In this document: positions 11,099-23,724 of the stretch, piece after piece
How positions within the stretch are numbered: the first letter of the stretch is position 1
How the letters are laid out: each line of letters opens with the position of its first letter
Source: Tribonema minus
Taxonomy: Eukaryota > Sar > Xanthophyceae > Tribonematales > Tribonemataceae
Direction: 5' to 3'
Assembly (NCBI GenBank): GCA_017506865.1
Contig: JAFCMP010000096.1
Span: 124,001-188,000, forward strand
DNA length: 64,000 nucleotides
Translations under genes and position numbers: made by a program
Notes under the pieces: generated by a model
Told to the model about the DNA's origin: nothing
Seen by the model: only the letters and a program-made list of their open reading frames with translations
The model's database searches: none

Positions 11099-14000
11099 GG
11101 CAGCGCGAGCCGCGTGGCAGCGCGGCGCTCGAGCTTCACCACCGCGCAGACCATGATGGAGCGGCTGTCGCAGAGCGCGCGCAAGGTGCACACGTCGCTC
11201 GGCGGGAAAACACCGCCGTCGCCGTCGTCCGGCGGCAGCGGCGGCGCCGCCAGCATCAGCAGCAGCACCGGCGGCGGCGGCGGCGGCAGGCGCCGCGACG
11301 CATTCAGCAAGACGACGCCGGCGCGGCTGCAGGTCCGCACGTCGCCGCGCGCTGCTGCCGCTGCGCTCGCAGCTCTAAGCGGATCTGGCTCGCCGCCATC
11401 AGAGGAGGACGAGAGCGCGGTGGGGCCGCTGTCGCCGCCGCTGCTGCTGCCGCAGCAGCGGCAGGGGGGAGGGGCAGGGGGCGGGAGTGCGGGTAGGGGC
11501 GACGCTGCAGGGACGGCACGGCAGGGTGCGGCGGCGGCAGCGGTGGCGGCGGTGGCGGCAGCACCTGCGGGAGCCGGGGCGCCTGCAGCTGGTACGTTGA
11601 TGGCCTGAAGTGGCGCTGTGTCGGTTTGATGTGCACTTGACATTCGTACTGAGGTGTATTGGGAGTGTACTTGATGTGTACTATCGTGTGAAGTCCTATG
11701 CACTGACTGACGGCACGAGCGACTAGCGTCCACTCGCGACGCGCTGGCTCCGGCTGAGGTCGGCAAAGCTGCTGAGAATGTGATGACACACGCGTTGATG
11801 GGCCGCAGGGACGCTTGAGACGCGATACACACAGCATTTTGCATCCGCTGCGCAGCCCTGCTGGCAAACCTGTTGAAGTATGCAGTGCCGCTGTCCCGCT
11901 GCGCAGGTGCCGCTGCGCGCTGTTTGCAGTTTTTAATCTGCAAGTGTGCCTTGCCACCAACCAGCACGGCTCAGGCGCTGACTGCGGGCAGCAACCGTCT
12001 GCATTTACAATGTGCTTCGCTCCTTATGCCCCCTGATGTATGAGGACTGTGGCGCTGAAGTGTCAGCCCGCCTGAGAGCACTGACGCCTGCCGCAGCAGA
12101 TGACGCGGCAGCGGAGCCTGAAACACGTGCACGCCACCGCACCGCAACTTACTCATGACCCCCCCCCCCCTCTCCCCTACTTGCTGCTGCGGCGCTCTCC
12201 GGCACCCACGCTGGCTCTGCTGCATGTGCTCATCGACACCACGCCGTCGCCGCCGCTCGCGCTGCAGCACCGGAGGCGCAGGTCGCGTCGCCGCCGCGGC
12301 GCTCGCGCATCTTCAAGCAGTACCGCCCGCCGCCCGCGCTGGCGGCGCAGGGGGGCGGCGCTGCGGGGCCTGCGGCGGCAGCAGCGCGCGCCTCCGCGCC
12401 ATCGCTCAACTTCACCATATCGCCGCTGTTCGGCAGCGGCGCCGCGGGCGGCGGCGGCGGCGGCGCGGAGGCTGCGCGCAAGCGCCGCAGCGGCAGCGGC
12501 GGGGCTGGCGGCAGCGGCGGCGGCGGCAGCGACGGCGGCACGCACAAGCGCGCGCAGACGCACCGCGACGCGTTCCTGGCGCTGGTAGAGGGGGACTCTG
12601 CAGCACCGGCGGCGAAGCGCGGCAGCCATCCGCCGCTAGTGCTGCGGCGGTCGCTGACGGCGGGCGACGTGGGCGCGCGCAGGAGCAGCGGCAGCAGCAG
12701 CAGCAGCCGCGGCGGGCGCAGCTCCGCGCTGCACAGCGGCGGCGGCGGCGGCGGCGGCGGCGTGCAGTGCCCCGTCTCCGGCTACAGCACGCAGGACAAC
12801 GACGCGGACATGCCGGCGTACTACCGCAACCGGCTTGGCGCGGGGGGCTCGGCGGCGGCGGCGACGGCCGCAGCAGCGGCGGCGGCGGCAGCGGCGGCGG
12901 ACGCGCAGCAGGCGCTGCTGCTGTCGCCGCTGCCGCCGGCGACGCCGGGCGGGCCGCCGTCGAAGGACGCTGCGGACGATGATGCCGACGTGCCGGAGTA
13001 TTATAGGAAGCGCCTGAGTCTGCAGCGCTCGTCGTCTGCGTCGTCGGCGACGCTGGCGGGGAGTTCCGGCGGCGGCGGCGGCGGCGGCACCGCGGCGGCG
13101 GGTGCAGCGCCTGCGACGGGTGCGTGCGGCGTTGCGCTGCTGGAATGCGTAGCGCTGTCGCTGCGCTTGCTGAACGTCGCCTGTCGAGCTCACACAGCCT
13201 CTAAGGGCGTGAGGAAGTTTCCTACCTTTGTGTTGCCGGCGTGCCTCGGCAGGCAGATGTTGCTTCCTTTCATGGTACATTGTTGCGGAGAGTTGACGCG
13301 GGTACATCTGGTGCAGGTGCGGCGCGGCGGCGGAACCTGATTGGTGTCGCTGGTAATGCTGACGTGCGGACGGCCACCCGTCAGCAATGATGCGGGACGC
13401 ATGGCTGTGTGGAGAGGCCTGTACTCACGCGCACCCAAGGTCATCCGCCGGCAGCGCGGTTGCGCAGGCATCTCTGACCGCACTTCTCGCCAGCCGCAAC
13501 TGCAGCCACTCCCAGCGCCGCTGTCCCTCGCCAAACCCCGACCGAGCGGCCATGCCATTGCACACACCGCAGCAGTCTCTGCCCCAACTCTCTGACCCTA
13601 AGGTCGCGTGCTCACCACAACACCTCCGGCACACGCCTTCCCTTTCGCCTGCCGCAGCGACGTCGGCGTTCGCGCTGGGCTCCGTCGCCGGCATCCGCGC
13701 CTTCTCCGTGCGCCGCTCCTCCGCCTTCACCCAAGGCGACGCTGCCTCTGCTGCCGGCAGCAGCAGCGGCGGCAGCGGCAGCGGCGGCGGCGCCAAAACC
13801 GGCGGCGGGCACCACCGCCGCTCCACGGTGACCACAGTGGTGCAGGAGGCGGGGGCCGAGGGAGGGGTCGCAGCGGCGGCGGCGGCGGCGGCGGCAGCGG
13901 CGGGGGGGAATGCGGCGCATATGGCGGGGCTGAAGCAGCGCCTGCGCGCGGCGTCGCGGCCGCCGTCGCTCGACACAGGCACGTCGAGCCTGCTGACCGC

Positions 14001-17000
14001 CGCCGCCGCCGCCGTCGCGAAAGAAGGTGCGCGCGCCCGCCCCTCCTGAGCACTGCTCACCGTGCTGCTGAAGTACTGAGAATGCTTCACGACCGCTCGA
14101 AGTTGTGGGGAGGGGCCGCCATTGGTGCCGGCCTGGGGGCTCGGACAGCGCCTCCGCCGCGTTGTCGTCGCCGCCGTCGCGTTGCGTCGCGCGCGTGCCC
14201 CGAGCCTGCTCGCTGCCGCTGCTGCTGCCGCTGCTGTGGCCTTTGAGATTTTTCGCGGGAACACCTGTCGGCGACTGCTGTGAGCGCTGCTGCCAACGCT
14301 TGAGGAGTGTGCAAGCTGTGCGGTCTGCGCTTGGTGTCGGGGGCATCGTCGCTTGTGCACCTCGCCCAGCTCGCTTGCCCTGCGCAGCGCTCGGTTGCTC
14401 TGTGCACATCCGCTTCACCTGCGCACTCTGTGGCTGCTGCGGCCTTCGCAAGATCCTTTCATTGAAGCGCTCTCAGCCTCGATCGCCGAAGCGCTCAGGA
14501 GGGCACAAGCTGCTGTGCATTGCACGTCGTTGCCCCAGGCGTCGTCGCCTGAACATATCACGTGGCGCTCACTCACTCAGCTTTCCCATGCGCGTGCTCT
14601 CAACGCGCATCTACTTTAACTGCGCCCCTGCAGGCGGCGCGGCGCGCGGAGCGGCGCTGACGCACTTCAACCTGATGGCCGCCTCGCTGCGACTGCAGTC
14701 CGCCGCCGATGTCGGCGGCGGCAGCGGCGGCAGCAGCGGCGGCGGCGGCAGCAGCGGCGGCGGCGGCAGCGGCGCTGTCATCGTGACGGCTGCGCACCGC
14801 GCCGCCGTTGCCGGCGACGCGACCTCAGCGGCTGCTATGACAGCAGCAGCAGCGGCGCCAGCGGCAGTAGCACCGGCGGCAGCGGTTCCCGCGGTAGCAG
14901 CGCAGCGCAGCAGATCCGGCGACGCGGTCATAAGCGCGTCGCAGCCGACGACGCCGCTGGGCGGCGGCGGCGGCGCGGGGCAGCGCGGCGGCGGCGCGCG
15001 CGGCAGCTTCTTTGAGTTTGACGTGCCGGCCTTCTTCAACACCATCTTCGGCACGCCGCAGCCGTCGCCGCACAGGTGATGCATGGGGTTAGGGTTAGTG
15101 AGTGCGCTGGCGCTTGCGCCACAAGTTGAGCTGCCAGTATTGGCGGGCCGAGCGTCGCGCTGCGTAGGCGCTGCTGCGTACGGTTTGCGATCACGGTGCG
15201 GCTAGGGTGAGCATGCTGGCCGCGAACAGCGCAGCGCGGCGGCGGAGGTGCGCAGTGCGTCGCGCTCTTGCACATTGCGCACTGCGAGCAGAGACGCTGC
15301 GCAGCGCGCGACGGTGCTGCTCGAGACCCCCCATCAATGTTGACGGGCTGACATGACTGCCTTGGCTGTGGGCTCCGCGCTCTGAGGATGGCGGCTAGGG
15401 TTTGGGTCAGTGTGAGGCCGCTGGTCGAGGTTGCAATCGCAGCTGGATTAGGGTTAGGGTTAGGGGTTGTGTTAGGGTTAGGATGCGCGATGCGCTCCTG
15501 GTTGACGTGCGGAACGTGCACGTGTGCTGGCCGTGGGTCCACAGGGGACGAGTGCCAGCCATCTATGCATCAACTTTAGTGCATGAATTGGCGCCGGGGC
15601 GTCCCCCTGGTTTGCCCTGCATTTTCCCTTGCAGTCCCCCGTTGCAGACCCTTCAGGCCCCCGCGGGCAAATTATCATAGGCTCGCAGCTACGTCGACAA
15701 GTGTTGTACTGTCTGGGGGTTAAGGTCAGGTTCCGCGCGTGCACCTCACACACTGGGGCGAGTTCCATGACCTCGACGTGCTGCACTCTAACGGTCCGTA
15801 CTGCGCGTCAGGGCTGCGCTCGGGTCACACGTACGCACCCCACTCACTGGGGAGAGTTCCATGACCTCGAACATGTTGCGCCGGGGGTGACCTTGCAGCG
15901 CTGCTCAGCGTTAACGCGCAGTGCACATTGCTCAGCTCCGCCCCCCCCCCCCCCGATCCCCCTCCATGAACCCCCCTCAGGTCCCGCGAGGAGGCGCCGA
16001 AGCACGACCCCAGCACCGCCGGCCGCGCCGCGCGCTCCGCCAGCGCCGAGCCAAAGCGCACGACGCCGGCGTCGGCGGCAGCAGCGGCGGCGGCGGCACC
16101 AGCGGCGGCGGCAGCGGCGCCGGTGGCGCTGAGCATGCTGCGGTCGCCGCACGCGCGGCCACGGCGTCGCGTCTCGGTGCCGCTGCGCGCGCCTGCGGCG
16201 GCGAACGCGAGCGACGCCGCGCTGCTGCTGCCGGTGCCGCACGCGCTGCTGGCGGCGCTGGCAACGACAGCGGCGCGCACGGTGGCGGCCGGGGGTAGCG
16301 CTGCGGCGGGTGAGCATCCGCTGCTGCTGATGCGCTGTTGCGATGCGCTGTGGCGCCTGGTCTATGAACATCTTTCGTTGCCAAATGTGTAGTTTCAGAG
16401 GTGGCCACATGTAGACAACAAGGCAAGGAACTTGGGTGCAACAGATTTCCGTGTCTGCCTTGTTCCTACTTGACGGATAATGTTCCGCGAATCCACTCTG
16501 TGGTTCTTACGCTGTTTGTTGGAATCTCGCTGCAAAGTAAGCAAGTTTGCACACTGCTGGGTGCACACATCACATCAGTGCTCTGCGATGCAGCTGCGCA
16601 GCGGCGTGGGCAAGCGTGCGACCTCATGACACGTCGAACAGTCAGCAGCAGCCACCGTGTCACCTCCGCCACCATCGCAGAGAACATCTGACTTCAGCGC
16701 CCCTCCAATCCCCGCCATCGGTGCCATGCTTTGCTCTGCGGTGCTGCCAATACATGACCACGTTGACACAGCGTGACCTCTTTGCCCGTATCCATGCTCC
16801 TCACAAGACAGGCATCGCTCATGAATCGATGAAATGAAGCATGTTGGCAGCATTGAGTGCTGGACGTGATTATTTCACGGTGTTGTTGACTTGGCCCCAA
16901 TTCACTTCGCCGCCCTCTCCGCGCCCCCCGCAGCAGCAGAGCAGCAGCGCGTCCCCGTCCTCGTTGCCGCGCTCGCGGCGCTCTGCGACGTGCGCGCCGC

Positions 17001-17986
17001 CGCCGCCGCCGCGCTCACGTGCCGTGCGTGGCGCGCCGCCGCCGCGCCGCACGCGCTACCGCTGCTGCAGCGCGCCGTCGCTGCGCGCGGCGGCGCGCCG
17101 CCGCGCCTCCGCGGCGCCCTGTACCGCCACCTGGCGTCGCTGGTGCCGCCGCCGCCGCCGCCGAGCAGCAGCGGCGGCGGCGGCGGCGGCGCGCCGCTGC
17201 CGTCGTGCCTGAGCGCCGAGGCCTTCGGCGCGCTCGTGCGTGCGGGCGCGGTGACGCCGGACGTGGAGCGCGTTGCGCGCGATGTGCGGCGCGCGTTCGG
17301 CGAGCGCGCCGCGCACACGCGTATTGTTAGTGCCGATGCGCTCGCGGCGGAGGCGCGCGCGGCGGACGAGTGCGGGTACGGGCGCGCGCCGGCGGCGTGG
17401 GCGGCCGACGGCGAGGTGAGGGTCAGGGGTATGTAGGTAGGGGCTCGTCTTGGTGGTAGCGCTCGGCCAGCGCATGCGCAGGTTTACGTGTTTTTCCCGT
17501 TGCAGCACAGCCAGACAGCGGTGCCAATGCTCGCAGCACCGCCGCCGCTGCTTCTGCGGCCTCCCCGCGGTGGCCGACCTTATCCGATCCTGGCATACTA
17601 CGCGCTGACCTGCTATGCTAGCTGCTTCACGAATGGCTTTCTGATGCTCTTGGCAAGGGGCTCACAGGTTACTGATCAACAAGTGCTCCCTGTACCTGCG
17701 AAAGATGCATCGACATGCCTTGCTCCGCAAACTCTATCCCCCCCCCCCCCCTCTCCCCCACCCCCCTTGCAGGCCCTCAAGAAGCGGCGGCAGCGCTGCT
17801 TCTCCAACGTCTTTCTGGCGGCGCTCGGGCACGCCGCCGCGTACGGCAGCGGCTTTGTCTACGACCAGGGCCAGAGCCGCATCGTCGAGCACCTGATGCG
17901 CGCGTGCTGCGACGAGCCGCTGGAGGAGCCCATGCCGGAGGACGACAGTTACACTTTTGGTGGCGGCGGCGGCAGCAGCGGCGGCA

Positions 17987-18027
<41 letters not shown>

Positions 18028-19422
18028 AGTGGCGCAGCGGCGGCGGCAGATGCGGGGCAGAGGGCTGCGTTCCTGGCGGGGCGCGCCATGTTTGAGCTGT
18101 ACGCGAGCCTGTACGAGGGGTACCGGCTGCGGGAGGTGAGCGCTGCTGCCGCGTGGGGGTTTCGGGTACTTCACTCTTGAAGTGAAGTACCACCCTTGAA
18201 GTGAAGTACCATCCGCTGATTGGAGAGAGTGTGTAGCGCGCGGGCCTCGACAGGAAGTGGAGCTGCGCTCTCGCAGCGCACCTACGCCTGTGCGTTGATG
18301 TCGCTGCCGCTGCACGCGTGCACTTGCGTATCGCCCGCAGGTGTGCGTTGAGGCAGCGCTCAGGCGCTGCTGCGCCTCTCAGGGCGCCGCCCCTTGGGAT
18401 CCAACGTGCATGCGTCGACGCATGGACCGCTGCTGCAGCGCGCTATGCTAGGCATGTGCGCTGACTCGTTGCACATCATGGAGCGGCTGCGCCGCGACGC
18501 CAAACGCCGCTGCGCGCCTGCACACCACCGCAGTATGAAGCAGTGTGTAACCCCACCGCCGCTGCGCCGCCGACGCCGCCGCGCCCCGCCCCCCCCGCGC
18601 GCGCAGCTGTACTGCGTGGAGGGCAAGGGCTCCTGGGTCAGCGCTCAGATGCTGCTGCGCCTCGTGGAGCGTCACCTCCCGAACCTTCACGCGCACTTCG
18701 TCATGGTGGAGTACAGCCTCGACCTGCTCGCGCTCGGCTGGTTCCAGACGCTGCTGTTCGAGGCGCCCATGCCGCCGGCGGCGCGCGCCGCGGTCTTCGA
18801 CTGGTGGATCGCGACGGGGGAGATGGAGGTCCTGTTCCGCGCAGGTGCGCGCGCGCGTGATGGGGGCACGTTTGCTCTGCTCAACAGTAGGCATGTGTGT
18901 GTGTAGGTTGAGCAGTGTGTGTGTGTGTGTGTGTATGTGTGTGTGTGTGTGCGTGTGTGTGTGCCTCAAGCCCCAATGGCCGCCATGTGTAACCTCGACA
19001 ACGCTTTGACGTCCCGGCGGGCGCTGCTGTTTCCATCGTTTGCGTCCGGCCTCCTTTCAAGATAAATATGCGATCGCACAGCTGCCTTCGACGCTCGCCC
19101 ATACCAACAACATTGACGCCCTCTCGTTTCCCCCGCGCACCGCGCAGCCCTGGCCATGCTGCAGCTGTACCTCCCGGCGCTCGTGCGCTGCGACTTCGAG
19201 GGCATCCAGGCCTTCTGGCGCTCGCCGGAGCCCGTGCTCGGCGGCGCGGCGCTGCTGCGCGCGGCGCGCGCGCTGCCGCTCGAGGAGGGCGTCCTCATCG
19301 GCTTTGAGCAGCAGGTGCGCACGCGCGAGAACGCCGCCGTGCCGCTGAGCCGCATGCTCATGGCGGGCGGGCCCTTCGCGGACGCCGCGTTTGGCGCGGC
19401 GTCGCTGTCGCCGCTGCCGTAG
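9970..19422 (+). CDS. Large TBC-domain (putative Rab GTPase-activating) protein with an F-box-like segment
   Basis: Model: 9970-10191, 10418-11591, 12268-13119, 13658-14026, 14634-15075, 15981-16309, 16934-17415, 17773-18135, 18364-18844 and 19148-19422. All junction phases agree, giving 1662 residues. The N-terminus has a possible zinc ribbon (CACGAEAISPGSHACPRC). A long Ala/Gly/Ser-rich region with two DADVPEYYRKRL-type motifs follows (the other is DADMPAYYRNRL). From 16934 an F-box-like LCDVRAAAAAALTCRAWR leads into the TBC fold: LRGALYRHL, the arginine-finger motif VARDVRR (17272-17292; IxxDxxR), and a glutamine-finger-like YDQG (17860-17871; YxQG). TBC-like helices follow (LVERHLPNLHAHF, ALGWFQTLLFE, ALAMLQLYLPAL). 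TBC proteins stimulate GTP hydrolysis by Rab GTPases in membrane traffic. Gly/Ser runs interrupt the domain. The low-complexity exons are the least certain, and the start at 9970 rests on a good ATG context only. Confidence 0.62.
15447..15482 (+). repeat. Interstitial TTAGGG tract in an intron of the TBC gene
   Basis: Several TTAGGG units, with TTAGGGG and TGTTAGGG variants, lie in the intron between 15075 and 15981. A shorter GGGTTAGGGTTAG lies at 15086-15098, just after the donor. They read 5'-TTAGGG-3' on the sense strand. Confidence 0.85.
18892..18963 (+). repeat. (GT)n microsatellite
   Basis: A mostly pure GT repeat with single TA and GC interruptions follows the donor after 18844 in the last intron of the TBC gene. 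Confidence 0.9.
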
Positions 19423-21481
19423 ACCGCCACCGCTGCTGCTGCTGCCGCGGAGGCGCAGCGGCTGCGGAGCCGCTGCGCCTCTCCGCAGCCGCTGCGCCTC
19501 CTGCTGCCGCTGCGCCTCCGTGCCGCAGCAACTGGATAACGTCGGGCGCGGGGCGCACGGTGCGGCTGGCGCGCTTGATGGCGGCAGAGCGCTGCTGCTG
19601 CGGCGGCGGCGGCGGAGGCGCACCCCTGCTGATCAAGTAGAGCACCACTGCTGCTGCTGCTGCTGCTGCTGCCGCTCACCACAGCTGCTGCGGCAGCGTG
19701 GCCTGGGCATTCGCTGGCGCTGCTGGTGCCGCCTGGCATGCTGCCATGCCGGTCGCGCCGCGAAATGCTCTCAGCGCGCGCTCTTTGTGTAGGCTCGTTG
19801 ACGCCACGCACACAACATCTTTATGGTTGGTGCATTGAGGCGAGGTAGTATAGTAGTAGGATCAGGCGCACAGGGACTGAGTGGAGTGAGTCTCTCCCGG
19901 CGACACGCCAGACGCAGTGAGTGCTTCGTGCTGCTGGTGAAGAGAGGCGGCGGCTTGCGCGCTGCGTGCACGGCAGCCGGGGCCTTGCGCAGTACATAGT
20001 TAGAGAGTACACACAAAGTTCACTGTTCACACACAGTACCATCACACGCCGCGTTAGCTGATGCAGCCCGAGCAGTAGGTGCGTTCGCTATATTTAATAG
20101 TATGTGAAGAGGGCAGAAGTATCACAAAGCCACCGGGGAACATCTCGTTGTGTAATATAGTAATTGTCCACGTTGTTCTGCTTTCTCCTGCTGCCGATGG
20201 TGATGCTGTGCGCCAGGTGGGTCTATGCAACGCGTCTCGCTACCTGTACCACACCATGCAGTCTGAAGTGCGTAGTCTGATGCCATTTTGCTACATGCGT
20301 CGTTTGAAGGTGATCATCAGTGCGCATTTGAGGTACTTTGTCAGCAGGTACATGCAGATTCTGGCATGAAGCGAGCTTGACATTAATGACCTGGGCTGTT
20401 TTGCACCCTTAGCGAGACTTGTCAAGGGGCATGCCTCGCATGTGTGTGGGGGGGGGAGCGTATGCAACAGTTAAGGCACACCGAGCAGAGCCAGCGCACA
20501 GGCGCAATGGCAGGCGGCATGCATGTCAAGCAGCACCCGGCAAGAATACACGCTGCATTCCAGCACACCAGCGGCTTCGTCACAACTGATTTTGTAACTG
20601 ATTTTGTGCAGGCGGATAGGGCCATGAGGAGGCCATATGCCTACCTTCAGTACCATCAAGAAGCGGGCCACCCTGGGCAGGAGTGGCAGGCTCTGAATCA
20701 TCTGCATTCATACTCTTACAGCATGTATACTCACAAAGTATTCATACTAGGTACATGTATATACACACACTAGAAGCATATTTTGAGACTAAGTAGGTCG
20801 TTTGAATACACAGTCTGAGGTCGTGCATACTGTATACATAGAAGTACTCGCTTTGGTGGACAGATATGCTTCTCAGTGTACTTTTTATTAATTCTCGCTC
20901 AGGGCGCGAAAAAGCCCAGTGCACTATTTATTAGTTCTCAGTGTACCTGTGTTCTCGGCTGGTGCATGGAAATGCACGATTGTTTGCCTAATAACATTGT
21001 GACTCTCACGAGCGCCGCCAGTTGCGCGACCGTCCCTTGATACGCGCATACAAAGCGGGGAACAGTGCTAGTCGCGCTTCGTTCCAGCCATTGTACCCGG
21101 ACAATACAGTGACATTCTGCAGGCAGTGAACTTGATGAGATCCTGGCATTGACAGGTGCTCTTCCATGTGCAATGCAAGGACAAATGAATGCAGAGTAAC
21201 ATTACACACACCAATTGCTGCATCACACTCGTGTGCAGACATCAAGCATGGCCACCATTGATTGCATTCACTCGCACCACAATCACTCTACCGGATACCG
21301 GCAGTTTGTCTGCTGAGAGGACCTGGTGCTCTGTGGCGCAGCCTGTATATGCACAAGTCACAAGTTGAACCTGCACTGCTACCGCTCAGTCCCGGGGGCA
21401 CTGGCAGGGGCAGCTATAGCTGTGCAGAACTCGCTTTGCTGGGACATACTCGCGTTCCAGCTTGTTGCATTCATGCGTGCC
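19423..21481. other. Intergenic; no gene seen, one dispersed repeat end
   Basis: The first 250 bases after the TBC stop are rich in GCGGCTGCG/CTGCTG repeats that can form hairpins. The rest is less GC-rich with no convincing exon. A 43-bp segment at 20877-20919 recurs inverted at 49994-50035. A minus-strand open frame of 79 codons (21006-21245) ends next to it, but I do not recognise it. Confidence 0.5.
20877..20919 (+). repeat. 43-bp dispersed repeat, copy 1
   Basis: It contains ATTAATTCTCGCTCAGGGCG and GCGAAAAAGCCCAG, and is identical to the reverse complement of 49994-50035 except for one T in a T run. A second, weaker half-copy (CAGTGCACTATTTATTAGTT) follows at once. Such short near-identity in non-coding DNA suggests the end of a mobile or integrated element. 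Confidence 0.8.
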
Positions 21482-23044
21482 CTACTTGCCCCATGGACAG
21501 CCCTGCCTGAGTGCCCACAGTACTACCTCTGCAAGTACATCTAGTTTCATCGTGCCAAGAAGGTCACAGAGATTCACGGGCCACTGAGCCCCCTCGCGCA
21601 GCAGATACTCTGCGATGCTGTAGTTGGGGGCGTCGAACGTGTCGTGCAGCATGAGAGTGGAGCGCAGCATGTCAGTCAAGTCGGCGGCGCTCCATTCCCC
21701 CCACCCGCAGCCCCTCATCCACTGCAAGATGTGACCAGTGCAGCGGCTGCCGGGCACGCCTGCGTATGTGCTGCAGATGCTGCCCTCATCGCACGGACAC
21801 TGCTTACCTCGCAGCCACCTGAGGAGAGGCAGATGGCCCCGGTGGGCGGCGACATCCATCATCTTTGCCGATAGCTTGTACGCCCTGTGCTCGACGAGCC
21901 ACTGGACAGTGCTGACGTCGCCCCCCCAGGTAGCTACCTCAGCTAGCGTCAGGGCATGGCCAACCCAGCCGAGGAAGTCGTGACGTGGCCCCTGGTCGAG
22001 CCATGTTTCGTCCAGGGGGCCAAACAGCGCAAGCCCGGGCCCCAGCAGGAACTGCAGCGTCCGCAGCTGCCGGCAGTCTGCGGCCCTCTGGCACAGCAAC
22101 AGATTGTACCGTGGCGGCCAGCGGCGTCCTGGCGGCTGCCGCAGCTGCGACAGCCAGGTCAGCGCGCCGCCGCCGTCGCCGCATTCCACCAGCTTTTCCC
22201 CCACGCGTTGTGTGAGCATTAACCACGCCCGCGAGCCCACGTCCCGTGGGGTCACCGCCTGCCCGTACAGGGCGCCCCGCACGCCGGCGTCGCACAGCCG
22301 CGCTGCGCCACACAACACGTAGCTTTCGATGCGCACGCCGAGGGCTGCGAAGCGCTGCACTAGCCCCGCTGCGCCCGCAGCGGCGGCAGCACCGCTGAGC
22401 ACGTGTGTGTTGCAGCGTCCTCCCTGTACGACTTGCTTGAACTCTTTGCTGAGCAGTGCTGAATCTAGCCGAGCGTGGCTGTGTACGGCCTGCTCCAAGC
22501 GCGTCCTGCACACCCACGCAACAGCGCTCCTGCCCATACTGCCGCGGAATGCAGTCTTCCTGATGGTCGCCGTCATGTATGCCGCACGCACCAGCCTGCT
22601 TATGGGCGCTGTGAAGAACCAGTCATCGACGTCCCTGTAGGAAAGTATGTGCGTCAGGAGGTCCCAGCTCGCCAGCACTGTCGCCTGCGCCGCGGGGGAT
22701 GTGGCGGAGGCACATTTTGCCGGTGGCTCGGCGTCGTCTCTGTCAAGCGTAGCCTTGACGTCATCCGCCAGTAGCCTGGAGCTGGTAACAGCGTTCTTGA
22801 AGTCTGAGAGACCTGGCAGCTTGTAGCTGACGATGTCTTCGTTGACGTCCAATCTGAACTTAAGCGACATCCAGGTGTGGCGCAAGTTCCGCAAAGCATC
22901 CTCCATGCTGGCGAGCTCCGTCGTTGTCGCAGGCATGTCCGCCACAACGTCTGCCAGCTCTGCAGGCGTAGCGCAGCAAAGAGCATGAGGCTTCCTGGTG
23001 GTGGATTGGATCACAGATAGCGTGTGCACAACACCGTGTAGCAT
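21482..23044 (-). CDS. Intronless F-box/ankyrin-like repeat protein
   Basis: A single open frame of 520 codons, ATG at 23044 and stop at 21482-21484, is uninterrupted and much less biased in composition than its neighbours. Residues of about 125-160 (WDLLTHILSYRDVDDWFFTA) look like an F-box-type helix. The C-terminal half holds degenerate ankyrin-like units such as VQWLVEHRAYKLSAKMMDVA, AAHRGHLPLLRWLRGKQCPC and VVLWALRQGCPWGK. The G-H-L-x-x-L-x-W-L-x-x-x-x-C-P pattern is typical of large ankyrin-like families in stramenopiles and giant viruses. These usually act as protein-binding adaptors, and with an F-box could recruit substrates to an SCF ubiquitin ligase. The specific function is unknown. 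Lack of introns is unusual for this window and may mean retrocopy or viral origin. Confidence 0.75.
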   Translation of the reverse strand: MLHGVVHTLSVIQSTTRKPHALCCATPAELADVVADMPATTTELASMEDALRNLRHTWMSLKFRLDVNEDIVSYKLPGLSDFKNAVTSSRLLADDVKATLDRDDAEPPAKCASATSPAAQATVLASWDLLTHILSYRDVDDWFFTAPISRLVRAAYMTATIRKTAFRGSMGRSAVAWVCRTRLEQAVHSHARLDSALLSKEFKQVVQGGRCNTHVLSGAAAAAGAAGLVQRFAALGVRIESYVLCGAARLCDAGVRGALYGQAVTPRDVGSRAWLMLTQRVGEKLVECGDGGGALTWLSQLRQPPGRRWPPRYNLLLCQRAADCRQLRTLQFLLGPGLALFGPLDETWLDQGPRHDFLGWVGHALTLAEVATWGGDVSTVQWLVEHRAYKLSAKMMDVAAHRGHLPLLRWLRGKQCPCDEGSICSTYAGVPGSRCTGHILQWMRGCGWGEWSAADLTDMLRSTLMLHDTFDAPNYSIAEYLLREGAQWPVNLCDLLGTMKLDVLAEVVLWALRQGCPWGK

Positions 23045-23724
23045 GAGTTCTCAGGCAGTCTCGGCTGCGAGTTGCTTCACGACGCGAAACAGCTTACTAG
23101 ATACGCCGTGAATAGCACTGCCAGAAAACTCTGCAAGTGCTACTGGCAACATGCTACTCAACTACCTTGCTGCCCTGTCCACCACGTGCCCCACTGGTGC
23201 CGACCTCACTGATTGCAACGTTAACACCGCCACGGTGTCATCGCCCCCCCCTCACGCACAGGACATTGATTTTCTGGCGACTCACCAGCAGATGTGGCTG
23301 CCGCTGCCTTAAAGTTGGGAGACAACCACACTCTTGTCCGCATGAGGAACGCAGCCGCTCTTTCAGCACACTCAGCACCCGACACTCGTGCCGAAAGCCC
23401 TCAGGTGCATCAGACTCCTCATCGTCAGATCCGTCAAATCCAGACTCCGACATCCACCGCCAGGTTCTCGATTCGACAGCTCGTCCTCCGCAATACTGAT
23501 GCAGCACCCCAAAACGGTTCCGATTTTACTTCAACTCGATGAGGCGAGTCAACTTCCTCAAAGTTGGCAGAAGTTAATATACGAAGAGCTGTGCTGTGCT
23601 GTCGCTATCTGCTGCGCAGGCGTGCAAGGCGTGCATAAAGCGCCTTCTCTGCACTGCTTGACTCTGCACAAACTCAGACCCAGCTCAAGTCTGAGTGGAG
23701 CAGCCTAATCAAAAGACGGAACTC
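23045..23724. other. Intergenic gap between divergent genes
   Basis: This 680-bp gap separates the minus-strand F-box/ankyrin gene and the plus-strand ABC1-like gene, so it should hold both promoters. I see no clear TATA element, repeat or RNA gene. Confidence 0.4.

Noticed and set aside
10433-11191. Long Arg/Ala-rich minus-strand open frames over the TBC gene and other GC-rich exons
   Set aside because: They are antisense shadows of Gly/Ala/Ser codon runs, with no domain similarity.
17506-17667. Extra exon in the TBC gene (HSQTAVPMLAAP...)
   Set aside because: Splice sites and phase would allow it, but it does not resemble the TBC segment expected between the two catalytic fingers, and the model without it is also in phase.
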